DNA of 22,587 bases from IMG/VR virus record IMGVR_UViG_3300042375_000943, positions 1 to 22,587 of that record. One strand, written 5' to 3'. The translations under genes and the position numbers were made by a program. The notes under the pieces were generated by a model. The model saw nothing but the letters and a program-made list of their open reading frames with translations. It made no database searches and was not told the origin of the DNA. Positions 15,536 through 22,516 of the stretch are shown in pieces. The stretch is from a virus. The number at the start of each line of letters is the position of its first letter. Position 1 is the stretch's first letter.

Positions 15536-16564
15536 TTAGCTGATGGTGAAACTGCGGATCGCCAGATTGCTGGTCAGACGCAGATCTTCATAATGCTCCA
15601 CGGCGATGATCCACTGCTTGACGCCATGTGGGATGCTGTGGACGGCATACTGCGTGCCCTGGTCGGTCGGGGTCCAGAAGTCCTTCACGTTGGAAGGATC
15701 TTCCTCATCCGCGTTTTGCAGCGCGGTGAACATCAGCACCAGCTGGCCGAGGACTTGAGCCTTGGCGGTCTTGGTGGAGGCATAGCGGGAATTGCTGTGC
15801 CTCACCATTTCCACGCCAAGCAGTCCAGCCAGCATCTCCGGCGTCATCCCCGCAGAGGAGAAGCCACCCGCAGAGTTTTGGGCGCGGTGAGCAATGGCGC
15901 GCTTGCTCCAGGCGGTGTCACCATAACCGACCCGCAGAGGCTTCTGCCCCAGAAGGTCAGCGGCTGTCACCAGCTCGCTGATCACATCCATGTCAGGATC
16001 TTTGCCATCGCTGGTGTCCCACGTCTTGCCGGTGTTCACATCGGCGGCGGTGTAAAGCGCGATCGCACGGCGCAGCTTGTTCATCATCAGGCGGCGCTTG
16101 AGCTTGGCCACGCGCTTCTTCTCCCAGTCGATTTCTTCTTTCACATCATCGAGGTCAACGACGATCTGAAGCCCACGGTTGGACGTTTTGCCAAGCGTCT
16201 TGGTGGTGTTGTATTTGACGCTCTTGAAGTCGGCACCGCTGGCGCGCAGATCTTCATCCGCGTCAGAGAGGAAGGACTCCCAGTTGATGTTTTCAGCATA
16301 CTCGAAACGCCGCGTCACACGCACGGCGGGCGCGAAGAAGTCGAGCTCGTCTTGCAGCCCGCCATCGTCTCTCCAGCCGGTGGCGTAGGTGGTGAGCGGT
16401 TCGGAGAAGCTGCCCTGGACGATGCTGGAGGCATTGAGGCGGGTGATCTCCTCTTTCTTCCCGGAGAACTCCGGGTCGGTGTTGAGCGCCATGATGGCGG
16501 CGACAGCGGTTGTCATGGCCTCGAAGCGCTTCTGCGCATTCAGGCGTGTGGTGCGTTTGATCAT
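15536..16564 (-). CDS. Major capsid protein
   Basis: A 342-residue major head protein, placed after protease/scaffold and decoration genes and before the DUF1320 connector, as in Mu (gpT). The sequence has HK97-fold flavour: an N-arm with DELDFFAPAVRVTRRFEYAENINWESF, a long helix around VKEEIDWEKKRVAKLKRRLMMNKLRRAIALYTAA, and a late Trp/His-rich P-domain (QWIIAVEHYEDLRL). Two RLNA motifs lie in the first 45 residues (7-10 and 42-45), outside what looks like the structured core, suggesting an N-terminal pro-region removed on maturation. No Shine-Dalgarno sequence is seen before the ATG. Confidence 0.88.
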   Translation of the reverse strand: MIKRTTRLNAQKRFEAMTTAVAAIMALNTDPEFSGKKEEITRLNASSIVQGSFSEPLTTYATGWRDDGGLQDELDFFAPAVRVTRRFEYAENINWESFLSDADEDLRASGADFKSVKYNTTKTLGKTSNRGLQIVVDLDDVKEEIDWEKKRVAKLKRRLMMNKLRRAIALYTAADVNTGKTWDTSDGKDPDMDVISELVTAADLLGQKPLRVGYGDTAWSKRAIAHRAQNSAGGFSSAGMTPEMLAGLLGVEMVRHSNSRYASTKTAKAQVLGQLVLMFTALQNADEEDPSNVKDFWTPTDQGTQYAVHSIPHGVKQWIIAVEHYEDLRLTSNLAIRSFTIS

Positions 16565-16622
16565 AAAAGGTATGAGTTAAATTGAATGACTGCGTTGATC
16601 GTTGAATGGATGAGAAACGAGT

Positions 16623-17210
16623 TTATGCGCCGAGGACGATGACCACGGCACCGTTGACCATTGCGGCCTGGGTGGTGGCGAGGTTGGCGGCATTGGCCAC
16701 GACTTTGGTCAGCACTGGCAGGCAGGGCTCCACTTCCATTTCGAGGCCCGCAGAGCCTGCGGTGCGTGACTTGCCCACCTTCCAGAAGGTGCCAGCCGTT
16801 GCGGGTGTCGTGGTGATGGTGCCATCCCCGTAGGAATACACATCCACGTCCGCATTGATGCTGCCTTGCGCCACCATAAGCACCGTTTTCTTGACAGTGC
16901 CCAGCAGCTGGACGGCAATGGGATCTTCAACGGCAGCGGCTTCATCGGTGGAAACCCCGAGAGGTTCATCGGATGCAGCCGCACAGACCGCCGCGTGTTT
17001 GGCATCGCTGCCACGTTTCACCAGCAGGAACTTGGTGGCGATGGCGGCATCAGCCCGGAGGCTGAGCGTGTGATGCGTCCCGTCCCCAAGTGCATTGAAG
17101 CGCACGCGGCGGCGGGTATCTTGACTGAAGGCCATCTTCCACATGGGGATGATGACCGCGAGGAGAAAGGCTGCGAGAATGAGGCAGCCCATAACGAGTT
17201 CGATTTTCAT
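16623..17210 (-). CDS. DUF2190-like capsid decoration protein with N-terminal membrane segment
   Basis: A 195-residue protein between the coiled-coil gene and major capsid gene. Residues 27-195 look like a capsid decoration/stabilising protein of the DUF2190 kind: KFLLVKRGSDAKHAAVC, EPLGVSTDEAAAVED, VQLLGTVKKTVLMVAQ, then DVDVYSYGDGTIT. The first 26 residues are unusual: MKIELVMG followed by about 15 hydrophobic residues (LILAAFLLAVIIP) form a transmembrane helix or uncleaved signal anchor. A shorter start at the internal ATG (MAFSQDTRRR, residue 27) would give a normal soluble decoration protein. Neither start has a well-spaced Shine-Dalgarno sequence (GGAAG directly abuts the internal one), so the true start is open. 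Confidence 0.78.
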   Translation of the reverse strand: MKIELVMGCLILAAFLLAVIIPMWKMAFSQDTRRRVRFNALGDGTHHTLSLRADAAIATKFLLVKRGSDAKHAAVCAAASDEPLGVSTDEAAAVEDPIAVQLLGTVKKTVLMVAQGSINADVDVYSYGDGTITTTPATAGTFWKVGKSRTAGSAGLEMEVEPCLPVLTKVVANAANLATTQAAMVNGAVVIVLGA

Positions 17211-17277
17211 TGGTTATGTCTTACTTGGTTTCGGTTTGTTGTGAGCTGCCTCAAAGCGCATGCCGTGAGGCAAAGGG

Positions 17278-17583
17278 TTACTTGGACTTGGCTTGGTCCT
17301 TGAGTTTTTGATCGTGGTCTTTTTGTGCAGCGTGGGCTTGCTCAGCCTGCTTGCGAGAGATGCCGCCAGCCATTCGGCGCCGGATTTCTTTTTCGTCCGC
17401 ATTGTCCGGGACGGGCGGCTTCTCCTTGCCGCTGGCCGCGAGTGCCTTTTCAAGTTCGGCGACCTTGATCGTGAGCGCCTCGTTGTCGGCTCCGAATTTT
17501 GCGTTGTCGGCTTCGAGGGTGCCGATTCTCTTGAGAGCTTCTTCAAGCTCCTGCTCCAGCTGTTCTTTCGTTTTAGCGGCCAT
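17278..17583 (-). CDS. Small coiled-coil protein in the head module
   Basis: A 101-residue, highly charged helical protein. Residues 3-52 form a clear heptad pattern (EQLEQELEEALKRIGTLEAD and onward), and the C-terminal half is Lys/Gln/Asp-rich with a second helix. No catalytic or membrane feature is seen. It follows the protease/scaffold gene and precedes the decoration protein gene, so an assembly (scaffold helper) role is plausible but unproven. The leader just upstream (17584-17637) is C/A-rich on the minus strand and lacks a Shine-Dalgarno site. Confidence 0.75.
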   Translation of the reverse strand: MAAKTKEQLEQELEEALKRIGTLEADNAKFGADNEALTIKVAELEKALAASGKEKPPVPDNADEKEIRRRMAGGISRKQAEQAHAAQKDHDQKLKDQAKSK

Positions 17584-17637
17584 GATGGTGTGTGGTGGCG
17601 GGTGGTGGTGGGTGTGCGTTGAACGCGGTTAAAAAAA

Positions 17638-18291
17638 TCATGCGGCAGGCGCAGCGGCCTTCATCGCCTCAAACAGCGGCTTGAGTTCCGGGGCGGCTTC
17701 AGCAGCCTTGTAGGCCTCGTCATAGCCGACGCCTTTTTTGACCATGTAGTCATCCGTCCAGGCGTTGATGCGCGTCATGCGGTCGCGTGCATCCATGATC
17801 GCAGGCTTCTGCCCGCCGATCTTGAGCCCTTCCGTGTTCAGCCTGGACGGCACCGCATTGAGTTCCTTGAGCGTCTTGTCCGTGTCGGCATTGAGTCGGG
17901 CACGCACACTCTCGGCTCCATCGGCATCGGCTTCAGCCTTGGTCAGACGTCCGGTTTCAACGAGGCGGCTCAGCTCGGCATTGATGCGGGCCGTGCGGGC
18001 AGCATCACGTTCGGCAGTCAGAGTGGTGATGCTCTCATTGAGGGTCGTCACCTCAGCTGCGCCTGCATTGATGCGTGTGAGCGTGGCTTCAATACCAGCG
18101 TCAACATCTGTGACGTCAGCATTCAGCGCGGTTTTGATTCTCTCCTGCCTGGCCTTCTCTTGCGCGGCCCAAATTCGGTTCTGCCCCATCTGCGAGATCA
18201 AGTTGCCGATGTGAGTTTGGATAAGGTCGTCGCTATCGTCATCTTTGCCGAGTCCGGCGTCGACGAGCGCCTTTTTGATTTTCGTGATCAT
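17638..18291 (-). CDS. Possible internally started scaffold protein
   Basis: A candidate 217-residue product from the in-frame ATG at 18291 within the protease gene, starting MITKIKKALVDAGLG directly after a PE-rich linker. In Mu (I/Z) and lambda (C/Nu3), the scaffold is made from such a nested start. The product would be helical, charged and free of the protease domain. No strong Shine-Dalgarno sequence precedes the ATG, so this rests on domain layout and family precedent. Confidence 0.4.
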   Translation of the reverse strand: MITKIKKALVDAGLGKDDDSDDLIQTHIGNLISQMGQNRIWAAQEKARQERIKTALNADVTDVDAGIEATLTRINAGAAEVTTLNESITTLTAERDAARTARINAELSRLVETGRLTKAEADADGAESVRARLNADTDKTLKELNAVPSRLNTEGLKIGGQKPAIMDARDRMTRINAWTDDYMVKKGVGYDEAYKAAEAAPELKPLFEAMKAAAPAA

Positions 18292-18900
18292 GGTGTTTTC
18301 AGGTTCGGGTGTGGGTTCAGGTTCTGGATTGTCTTCAGGCAGGGCATTGATGGCGCTCTTCACGCCTTTGATATTCGGGCGGCTGGTCATCCCCACGCTC
18401 CACAGCATCACGGGGCGCTCCTTGCCGGGTTCCTGCTCGTCGGTGTCCCAGGCCACGGATGGGAAGCCGTGCTTTTTGAGCTGCTCGCCCGCGTCGTCAT
18501 TCCAGCGGATGCGACCATTCAAGCCGTCATCATCCGCACTGACTTCCACCACATCCCCCAATTCGATGCGCTTGGGCCAGATGTCGGGAGCGAAGTCGGG
18601 ATGCCCGACATAGACCTTGCATGAATTGAGACGTGCCAGTCGTGCGATGCGGCGATGCAGGGCATTGAAGCGCTTCACCAGCGCATCACCATCCGCCTTC
18701 GTGAAGATCTGCACAGCCTCAGGCGTGCCGTCATCCTTGCGCTCGCTCGTGGGCCACTCGCCATACGGGGCCAGCTGAATCCAGTCCGGCAGCTCCGCGT
18801 TGATCTGCGTGCGCAGGCCGCTGGCAAAGATGCGGTGCAGCTCCGCGTTGAGACGCACGACGGCCAGCTTGCCAAAGAATGAATGTAGGGGAGTTTTCAT
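17638..18900 (-). CDS. Phage maturation protease with C-terminal scaffold region (Mu gpI-like)
   Basis: A 420-residue protein from ATG 18900, whose start overlaps the portal stop as ATGA. The N-terminal ~180 residues match the Mu gpI-type prohead protease: YVGHPDFAPDIWP (candidate His100), FPSVAWD (candidate Ser148) and LWSVGMTSRPNI (around Ser168). A Pro/Glu linker (188-202) follows, then a charged, helical region (204-420) that reads as a scaffold. An internal ATG at codon 204 (position 18291) could start a separate scaffold, as Mu gpZ starts inside gpI. The protein is packed with (L/I/F)NA tripeptides, about ten copies, which may be processing sites. A frame extension to 18960 upstream is not needed. 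Confidence 0.85.
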   Translation of the reverse strand: MKTPLHSFFGKLAVVRLNAELHRIFASGLRTQINAELPDWIQLAPYGEWPTSERKDDGTPEAVQIFTKADGDALVKRFNALHRRIARLARLNSCKVYVGHPDFAPDIWPKRIELGDVVEVSADDDGLNGRIRWNDDAGEQLKKHGFPSVAWDTDEQEPGKERPVMLWSVGMTSRPNIKGVKSAINALPEDNPEPEPTPEPENTMITKIKKALVDAGLGKDDDSDDLIQTHIGNLISQMGQNRIWAAQEKARQERIKTALNADVTDVDAGIEATLTRINAGAAEVTTLNESITTLTAERDAARTARINAELSRLVETGRLTKAEADADGAESVRARLNADTDKTLKELNAVPSRLNTEGLKIGGQKPAIMDARDRMTRINAWTDDYMVKKGVGYDEAYKAAEAAPELKPLFEAMKAAAPAA

Positions 18901-20429
18901 GATTCGTTTGCGTTGTGGGCCCAGCCATTGACCAGCGCGGAGGCCAGCAGGTTTTCCCACGCGTCCTGTTGCGCGCTGTCATGACCGATCTTGTCCGGCA
19001 GCTGCGCCACGAAGTCAGCCAGGGCATTGAGCCGCGTGGCATCCGGTGCGTTGAGCACCGCCTTCATCTCTGCGACGAGTTCGGCGCGATCTTCGCGGCC
19101 TGCCTTGGCCAGCAATCGTGCAGCCCCGGCCAGAAACTTTTCCTCTTCAGCATCAGCATTGAGTCTTGCGGCATCCGCCTCTGCGGCGGGATCGGCCGGC
19201 ACTGCGGCTGCACGTGCCGCTGTGAGCAGGGCATCGCCCTCCTTGGGTTGTGCCATGCCAAAGCGTTCCAGCGTTTCATTGACGGCAATCGGCGCACCCA
19301 GGGGAACCAGCGCCTGGATGACCTGCAGAAGCAGTTTCAAATCCTCGCTCTGTGGCACGATGAGGCGGATGTAGGCCTTGGGCGTGGCGGCGGCGGCCGC
19401 ACCAAAGTGGAACTCCAAAACGATGCGCTCGATCTCGTTGAGCTTCTCAGAAATCGTGAGCGCATCATCCTGCTCAATCAAATCAGTCTCGCCACCTTGG
19501 AGGGATGCGCCGGTGTTGTCCTTGGCGCTCATCGTGCTCAGATCCGCACCACGCCACAGCGCCGCAAAGCGTTTGTCCACGCGGTCAATGATCAACGGCA
19601 TTGGCAGAGATCCAGAGCCGCCCTCGGCACGGATGAGCTGGATGGGATCTTTGACCTGTCCATCATCACCATACAGCACAGCGGCCCAGTCTTGGCCGAA
19701 GGCTTCCACGGCCTCCGCCATGGCGATGCCGCCTTCTGAATCCTTGCCATGCTTCGTGCGGCCCAGCAGCCCGGGCATGCCGAACTTGTCAGAGAAGGCC
19801 AGAAAGTCAGCCAGCGCATTGCGCTTGCAGAAGTAGCCGATGGAACCCGCCACCATGAGGCCGTCTCCCACCGTGGTCATCCACTCCGTTTCTGCCAGCG
19901 TCTGGCCCTCCATTTCAAAACCGGTCGGGCAGAAGCGCAGCAGGCCGGTGCGGTTCTCAAAGAATTGCAGCGGCACGTACTCAAAGGTGCAGTCGAGCCG
20001 ATCCCGTGAGGGCTTCCAGATGAGGTGATGATTCGCGTACTGAAAACTGACGCTCTCCATCATCTGTCGCACCAGCAGCGCGAAGCCGCCCTTTTGATTG
20101 AGATCAAAGGCATTCACGGCGCGGACATTGTTCCAGAACTCCGTGAGCACCTGCTGCTGGGCCTTGGCGGCGCGGGAGCCATCCACCGTCAACACCTGCC
20201 ACTCGCGTCGCGAGACACTCTTTTCCCGCTTGGGCTTCACAATGGAGATCATGTCATCCCGCCGCGCCATCGGCTGCCACATCGTGGCCGCCTGCCGCAG
20301 ATCCCCCCGGTCAAAGCCGTCCAGGGCACAAGCCAGCGTCTCGCCGCTCAAGCCGCGAAACATGGCCGTGCGGATCTCCCGCACATAGCGGAGCATCGCA
20401 GCAGAGAAGATGGAGGTGCCGGGTTTCAA
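18897..20429 (-). CDS. Portal protein (DUF935 / Mu gp29-like)
   Basis: A 510-residue portal, the dodecameric ring through which DNA is packaged. The DUF935 signature runs through the centre: FWNNVRAVNAFDL, SVSFQYANHHLIWKPS, VPLQFFENRTGLLRF, DGLMVAGSIGYFCKRNALADFLAFSDKFGMPGLLG and a late helical region with DALTISEKLNEIE. The C-terminal ~90 residues (with AARLNADAEEEK and ATRLNALADF) are a flexible helical tail. A stop codon immediately precedes the TTG at 20429; the start is either this TTG or ATG 20396. Copy 1 of the 45-nt dispersed repeat ends 12 nt before the TTG. The gene is coupled to the protease by ATGA. Confidence 0.9.
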   Translation of the reverse strand: MKPGTSIFSAAMLRYVREIRTAMFRGLSGETLACALDGFDRGDLRQAATMWQPMARRDDMISIVKPKREKSVSRREWQVLTVDGSRAAKAQQQVLTEFWNNVRAVNAFDLNQKGGFALLVRQMMESVSFQYANHHLIWKPSRDRLDCTFEYVPLQFFENRTGLLRFCPTGFEMEGQTLAETEWMTTVGDGLMVAGSIGYFCKRNALADFLAFSDKFGMPGLLGRTKHGKDSEGGIAMAEAVEAFGQDWAAVLYGDDGQVKDPIQLIRAEGGSGSLPMPLIIDRVDKRFAALWRGADLSTMSAKDNTGASLQGGETDLIEQDDALTISEKLNEIERIVLEFHFGAAAAATPKAYIRLIVPQSEDLKLLLQVIQALVPLGAPIAVNETLERFGMAQPKEGDALLTAARAAAVPADPAAEADAARLNADAEEEKFLAGAARLLAKAGREDRAELVAEMKAVLNAPDATRLNALADFVAQLPDKIGHDSAQQDAWENLLASALVNGWAHNANES

Positions 20430-20441
20430 GTCCGGCTAGAT

Positions 20442-20486
20442 TGCATGCCCTGCCGCACCTCATCACCGCGCCCAGTGGGACGAGTG
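20442..20486 (-). repeat. Dispersed 45-nt repeat, copy 1 (before portal gene)
   Basis: TGCATGCC at 20442-20449, nine variable bases, then a 28-nt block at 20459-20486 that matches 12557-12584 in 27 of 28 positions. It precedes the portal start by 12 nt. In the minus-strand frame that reads into the tail terminator gene at the other copy, both copies would encode LVPxGAVMRCxxAC, so the repeat may once have been part of a coding or leader-peptide sequence. Confidence 0.85.
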
Positions 20487-20550
20487 AGCAACGAAAACAG
20501 GGCTGCACAGCCCTTGCAGCTATCCTGCCAAAACCTCAAAACCAGAGCCG

Positions 20551-20584
20551 CCCCTCCCACCCACCGCAAACCCACCCCGGCCCC
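20551..20584 (-). other. G-quadruplex-type sequence in the portal leader
   Basis: The minus strand of this block has G runs in the order GGGG, GGGG, GGG, GGG, GGG, GGGG, mostly separated by one or two bases with one longer spacer. At least four runs of three or more G within 34 nt satisfies the usual quadruplex pattern. The transcript upstream of the portal gene would carry it. Confidence 0.6.
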
Positions 20585-20782
20585 ACTCCGCCAAAACCCA
20601 CCTCCCGACCCGCCGCCAGAACGGCCCTGCAAGCGTCCTGCAAGCTTTTCTAGCCCTCCAGCCCCCTATTCCGGGGTGATGACAGCGAAAATGGGGGGCT
20701 GAGGCGGAATTTCGAGACTTACGGCTCAGGTCTCCCAATTGATCCCTTTACAAGCTAGACCGGCCTTTCAGACTGGCGGCCT

Positions 20783-20959
20783 ATGAAGACCTACATCGTT
20801 TATTTCATTGATGGTTCCAAAGTCGAAATTCAAGCGGAGTCCTACCTCGTCATCGGGGCTCAGCCTGTTATCTTCTCCGCGAATAAAGTTCAAGTGGCCT
20901 TGATCAACTTCAGCCAAATTCGCGCCATCATCGACAAGTCAGCCACCGTAAGCTCATAG
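20783..20959 (+). CDS. 58-residue moron-like protein on the opposite strand
   Basis: A short gene from ATG 20783 to TAG 20959, the only plausible plus-strand gene inside the phage block. It begins MKTYIVYFIDGSKVEIQAES and continues as alternating beta strands (YLVIGAQPVIFSANKVQVAL, then INFSQIRAIIDK), like a compact beta-barrel protein. It is visibly lower in G+C than its neighbours. Its last six bases overlap the end of the terminase gene, tail to tail. A gene on the opposite strand between two late genes with foreign composition is the usual description of a moron. No function is recognised, and no Shine-Dalgarno sequence is seen. Confidence 0.65.
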   Translation: MKTYIVYFIDGSKVEIQAESYLVIGAQPVIFSANKVQVALINFSQIRAIIDKSATVSS

Positions 20960-22516
20960 CCCGATCATCCTCTTCATCCGCGCCCGCAGGCCACCCTCCT
21001 GCGGTGCGTGGCTTCCCGGATTCGCTACCCGGCTAAAGCCGAACTCCGCGCCGTTGCCGGTCGCTTCAGTATGATTAGCCAGCATCTTCGCCGCGCACAT
21101 GTCCCCATGGCTGGCTGCATTGAGAGGGTTGGTGCCGAAATCAAATGTCAGCACGCCATTCGTGATCGCTTTCTGCGTACTGTAAATGTCCATGGCGACA
21201 TCATCATTGCCGGTGGCAAGGCGGCACTCGCCACTGGTGAGCGAGTTCATCAGGCGTGATCCCATCTCGCTCTTGCTGTTGCGCGTGAAGGGCACGCCGA
21301 CAAAGCGGCCTCCCGTGCGCTGCTCCGCCGTCCAGGTGATCTGACGGCCCAGTCCGGTGGCATCCCCGCAGCCTCGCGCATCAGGCAGCTCCATGAACCA
21401 CATGAGCGCCGTCGTGAGGAAATCCCAATCCTCTGTCTGCGTAGTCAGCAAGGCGCGCTGCTCAAGCCCACGCGGTGTCTTGGCATCAATCCACATGGCA
21501 GCAAGGTCTCCATCCCCGGAGGCCGCCACGTCAAAACCAATGCGCATCTTCTCCTTGCCATTGAGTACACCAAACTGCGCGGCCATCCACGCATGCATTT
21601 TCTTCATGCGATATTCCGCGCTTGTGTCTGGCAGGCCGAACAGTTCCTTGATCTGATGATCATGCAGATGGTGCCGGTAGATGAACTGATCGCGGCAGCG
21701 TTCGATCACCGACCAGGGCACAATGCTGCTGCCAGTGTCGGAGGGATTGCACTCAAAGCGTTCAGCGAAGATCGCAGGTGTGAGCGCACGCCGCCGCGCA
21801 TCCTCCAGAAACTCTTCCCGCGTCATCTTCATGCCGCTGCGTTCATTAATCTTTTCTACCAGCCCCTCGGCAATGGCATCATGAATGGTGTAGATGCGCA
21901 CCTTCCAGCCTGAGCCCGGTTGGCTGGCCAGTTTGAAGAGCACCTGGTTCACCCAGGTATTGACGCCATTACATGCTGACCATGCGATGTAGTCATAGCC
22001 AAATTGAATGCGCGTGGAGAGCGCCGTATGCATCTGCTCCTGCCGTTCATGGAACTCACACTCATCCCAACGCACATCACCTTCAAAGGTCTGGATGGCC
22101 CAAGGAGATGAAGAAAACAGAATGATGCGTGAACCTCCATCAAACTTGTAGATGCCCACCTTCTCCTGTGTGGCGATGCTTCCACCTTTGCCATCATCGC
22201 GGTGCACCGTGATCCATTCCTCATTCCGGGAGATCACAAACTTACCGAGCTTGTACAGGTCGATCCAGAATTCAATGTACCGCCCGAACTCCAAAGCGCC
22301 GTTCCAGTTTTGCGTGGTGAACAGGCAGTCACGCCCCGGGCACATGATGCGCTTGCGCACATCCTTGAGCGCCATCGTCCATGAGATCCCGGTGCGGTTT
22401 GCCTTGCGGTAAAATTGATAGCGCCACTCATCGAGGACGATCTCTGCCTGTGTCTTGAGCAGGTAGCGGCTCAGGCCTGCGTCTGTGTCGAACTGCGGCC
22501 CGGTGACAAGGTGCAT
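20954..22516 (-). CDS. Terminase large subunit (Mu gp28-like)
   Basis: A 520-residue packaging motor from ATG 22516. The N-terminal ATPase has a divergent Walker A (RKANRTGISW, 37-46, in place of the Mu-type SRQIGxSW) and a Walker B with DE at 151-152 (DVRWDECEFH). The C-terminal nuclease has the three acidic residues expected for the RNase H-like fold: D329 (RIGFDVAASGDGD), D385 (GCGDATGLG) and D472 (SHGDMCAAKML). The ATG overlaps the preceding stop as TGATG, and AAGGAGG lies 7 nt upstream; a GTG one codon earlier is a less likely start. The gene opens the visible head module. Confidence 0.9.
   Translation of the reverse strand: MHLVTGPQFDTDAGLSRYLLKTQAEIVLDEWRYQFYRKANRTGISWTMALKDVRKRIMCPGRDCLFTTQNWNGALEFGRYIEFWIDLYKLGKFVISRNEEWITVHRDDGKGGSIATQEKVGIYKFDGGSRIILFSSSPWAIQTFEGDVRWDECEFHERQEQMHTALSTRIQFGYDYIAWSACNGVNTWVNQVLFKLASQPGSGWKVRIYTIHDAIAEGLVEKINERSGMKMTREEFLEDARRRALTPAIFAERFECNPSDTGSSIVPWSVIERCRDQFIYRHHLHDHQIKELFGLPDTSAEYRMKKMHAWMAAQFGVLNGKEKMRIGFDVAASGDGDLAAMWIDAKTPRGLEQRALLTTQTEDWDFLTTALMWFMELPDARGCGDATGLGRQITWTAEQRTGGRFVGVPFTRNSKSEMGSRLMNSLTSGECRLATGNDDVAMDIYSTQKAITNGVLTFDFGTNPLNAASHGDMCAAKMLANHTEATGNGAEFGFSRVANPGSHAPQEGGLRARMKRMIGL

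Larger units (their letters stand above)
20430..20782. other. Non-coding leader between the moron-like gene and the portal
   Basis: A 353-nt stretch without a convincing gene. On the minus strand it is very G-rich and carries, in order towards the portal, an 8-bp inverted repeat (20659-20666 with 20694-20701), two tandem CCTGCAAGC units (20626-20634, 20637-20645), a G-quadruplex-type block (20551-20584), a 7-bp hairpin (20499-20514) and the dispersed repeat. A Pro-rich plus-strand frame here is composition-driven. No promoter could be assigned with confidence. Confidence 0.6.

Noticed and set aside
15473-16585. Long plus-strand open frame (about 370 codons) opposite the capsid gene
   Set aside because: It lies wholly antisense to the well-supported major capsid gene, with His/Gly/Arg-rich composition typical of a high-G+C shadow frame.
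20441-20653. Pro/Thr-rich plus-strand frame in the portal leader
   Set aside because: Composition-driven by C-rich DNA (the quadruplex strand); no initiation context and not a plausible protein.
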